From DATJOJ01 sp035507035 (lineage in GTDB: Bacteria; Acidobacteriota; Terriglobia; Terriglobales; Acidobacteriaceae): 13,453 bases of DNA. Every line of letters starts with the position of its first letter. Positions within the stretch are counted from its first letter, which is position 1. The notes under the pieces were generated by a model. It worked only from the letters and a program-made list of their open reading frames with translations. It was not told the DNA's origin and did no database searches. The DNA lies in assembly GCA_035507035.1 (NCBI GenBank), contig DATJOJ010000066.1, positions 1-13,453 of the forward strand. The letters run 5' to 3'. The position numbers and the translations under genes were made by a program. Shown here one piece after another: positions 13,151-13,453 of this stretch.

Positions 13151-13453
13151 CTAGAAAAGGTTTGCTGGACTCTTTAGAAAAGGGTTCACGACTTCGATTC
13201 CATCCAAGATTTGCCCTGTCTGCAGGTCTTCGGTGAGCAGGTAGCCGCAGGCTAGCAGTTTTGCTGCTGCCAGAATCAAGGAATCCCAGAATGCGAGCTG
13301 GTAGCGATCCTGAAATCTCCACCCGAGTTCTACGACCGCAGCGTCAACTACCAAAGGATTCCAGGCGAGCAAGTCGCGAACTTCCGCGCGAGCGTCGTCA
13401 CCAGCGGAGGGCTTTAGTCGTAGTGCATTTACATAGAATTCAGCGAGAACCTG
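13151..13453 (-). CDS. PIN-domain protein (VapC-like ribonuclease), C-terminal part, cut by window edge
   Basis: The minus-strand frame is open to the window edge and ends with a TAG at 13151-13153. The visible 100 residues are the C-terminal part of a PIN domain. E5 in QVLAEFYVN, D57 in YQLAFWDSLILAAA and D76 in YLLTEDLQTGQ are the expected acidic residues that coordinate metal. DGIEVVNPF is the usual last strand. The N-terminal third, with the first aspartate, lies outside the window. VapC-type PIN proteins cleave RNA and are normally neutralised by an antitoxin encoded just upstream, which would also be beyond the edge. A stand-alone PIN protein is an alternative. A TTG at 13372 is not a start, since the family similarity continues upstream of it. 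Confidence 0.88.
   Translation of the reverse strand, partial: QVLAEFYVNALRLKPSAGDDARAEVRDLLAWNPLVVDAAVVELGWRFQDRYQLAFWDSLILAAAKLLACGYLLTEDLQTGQILDGIEVVNPFLKSPANLF

Noticed and set aside
1..13453. CRISPR array, prophage, transposase or other defence cluster
   Set aside because: No regularly spaced direct repeats, phage structural genes or transposase-like proteins are visible; the only defence-like item is the partial PIN gene at the right edge.

Overview
The window looks like chromosomal DNA from a Gram-negative soil-type bacterium, most likely an acidobacterium (Acidobacteriota, Terriglobia-like). This is inference, not proof. It rests on moderately high GC, a large receptor with an N-terminal carboxypeptidase-regulatory-like domain and C-terminal porin-like barrel beside a secreted DUF5666-type protein, several secreted proteins of unknown function, and TTG/GTG starts. 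I see no rRNA, tRNA, CRISPR array, prophage or complete insertion sequence.

Layout, left to right. A secreted two-domain protein of unknown function (198-1577, +) converges on a LysR-type regulator (1772-2674, -). The regulator is divergent from a threonine ammonia-lyase with a C-terminal ACT domain (2875-4083, +), and an AT-rich inverted repeat lies between them. This is the classical geometry of a LysR regulator and its target. A secreted FecR-like protein with a C-terminal membrane segment follows on the minus strand (4134-4796). After a 372-bp gap with REP-like palindromes comes a plus-strand run of five genes: a secreted DUF5666-type multi-repeat protein with a Gly-rich insert (5169-6431), an Oar-like TonB-dependent receptor (6553-9369), a Tat-exported metallophosphoesterase (9455-10363, TTG start), a short protein with a TonB C-terminal-like domain (10551-11060), and a zinc-ribbon / His-Tyr tract / NTF2-like fusion (11213-12280, GTG start). 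A minus-strand protein of unknown function (12449-13042) and the C-terminal 100 residues of a VapC-like PIN-domain protein (13151 to the edge, -) close the window.

How the genes work together. The LysR and lyase pair would control threonine catabolism or isoleucine precursor supply. The DUF5666 protein, receptor and metallophosphoesterase, with the TonB-like protein next to them, could form a cell-envelope module: receptor in the outer membrane, secreted or periplasmic partners, and an energy-transducer-like protein. Gaps of about 80-190 bp, several holding inverted repeats, mean a single operon is not demonstrated.

I found no clearly new defence, mobile or RNA system. The points most worth a second look are the zinc-ribbon/His-Tyr/NTF2 fusion, the 99-bp palindromic element at 12295-12393 with a matching solo end at 13114-13127, the paired cysteines and Gly/His-rich loop of the receptor, and the GCT-n-AAGC palindromes around the DUF5666 gene.
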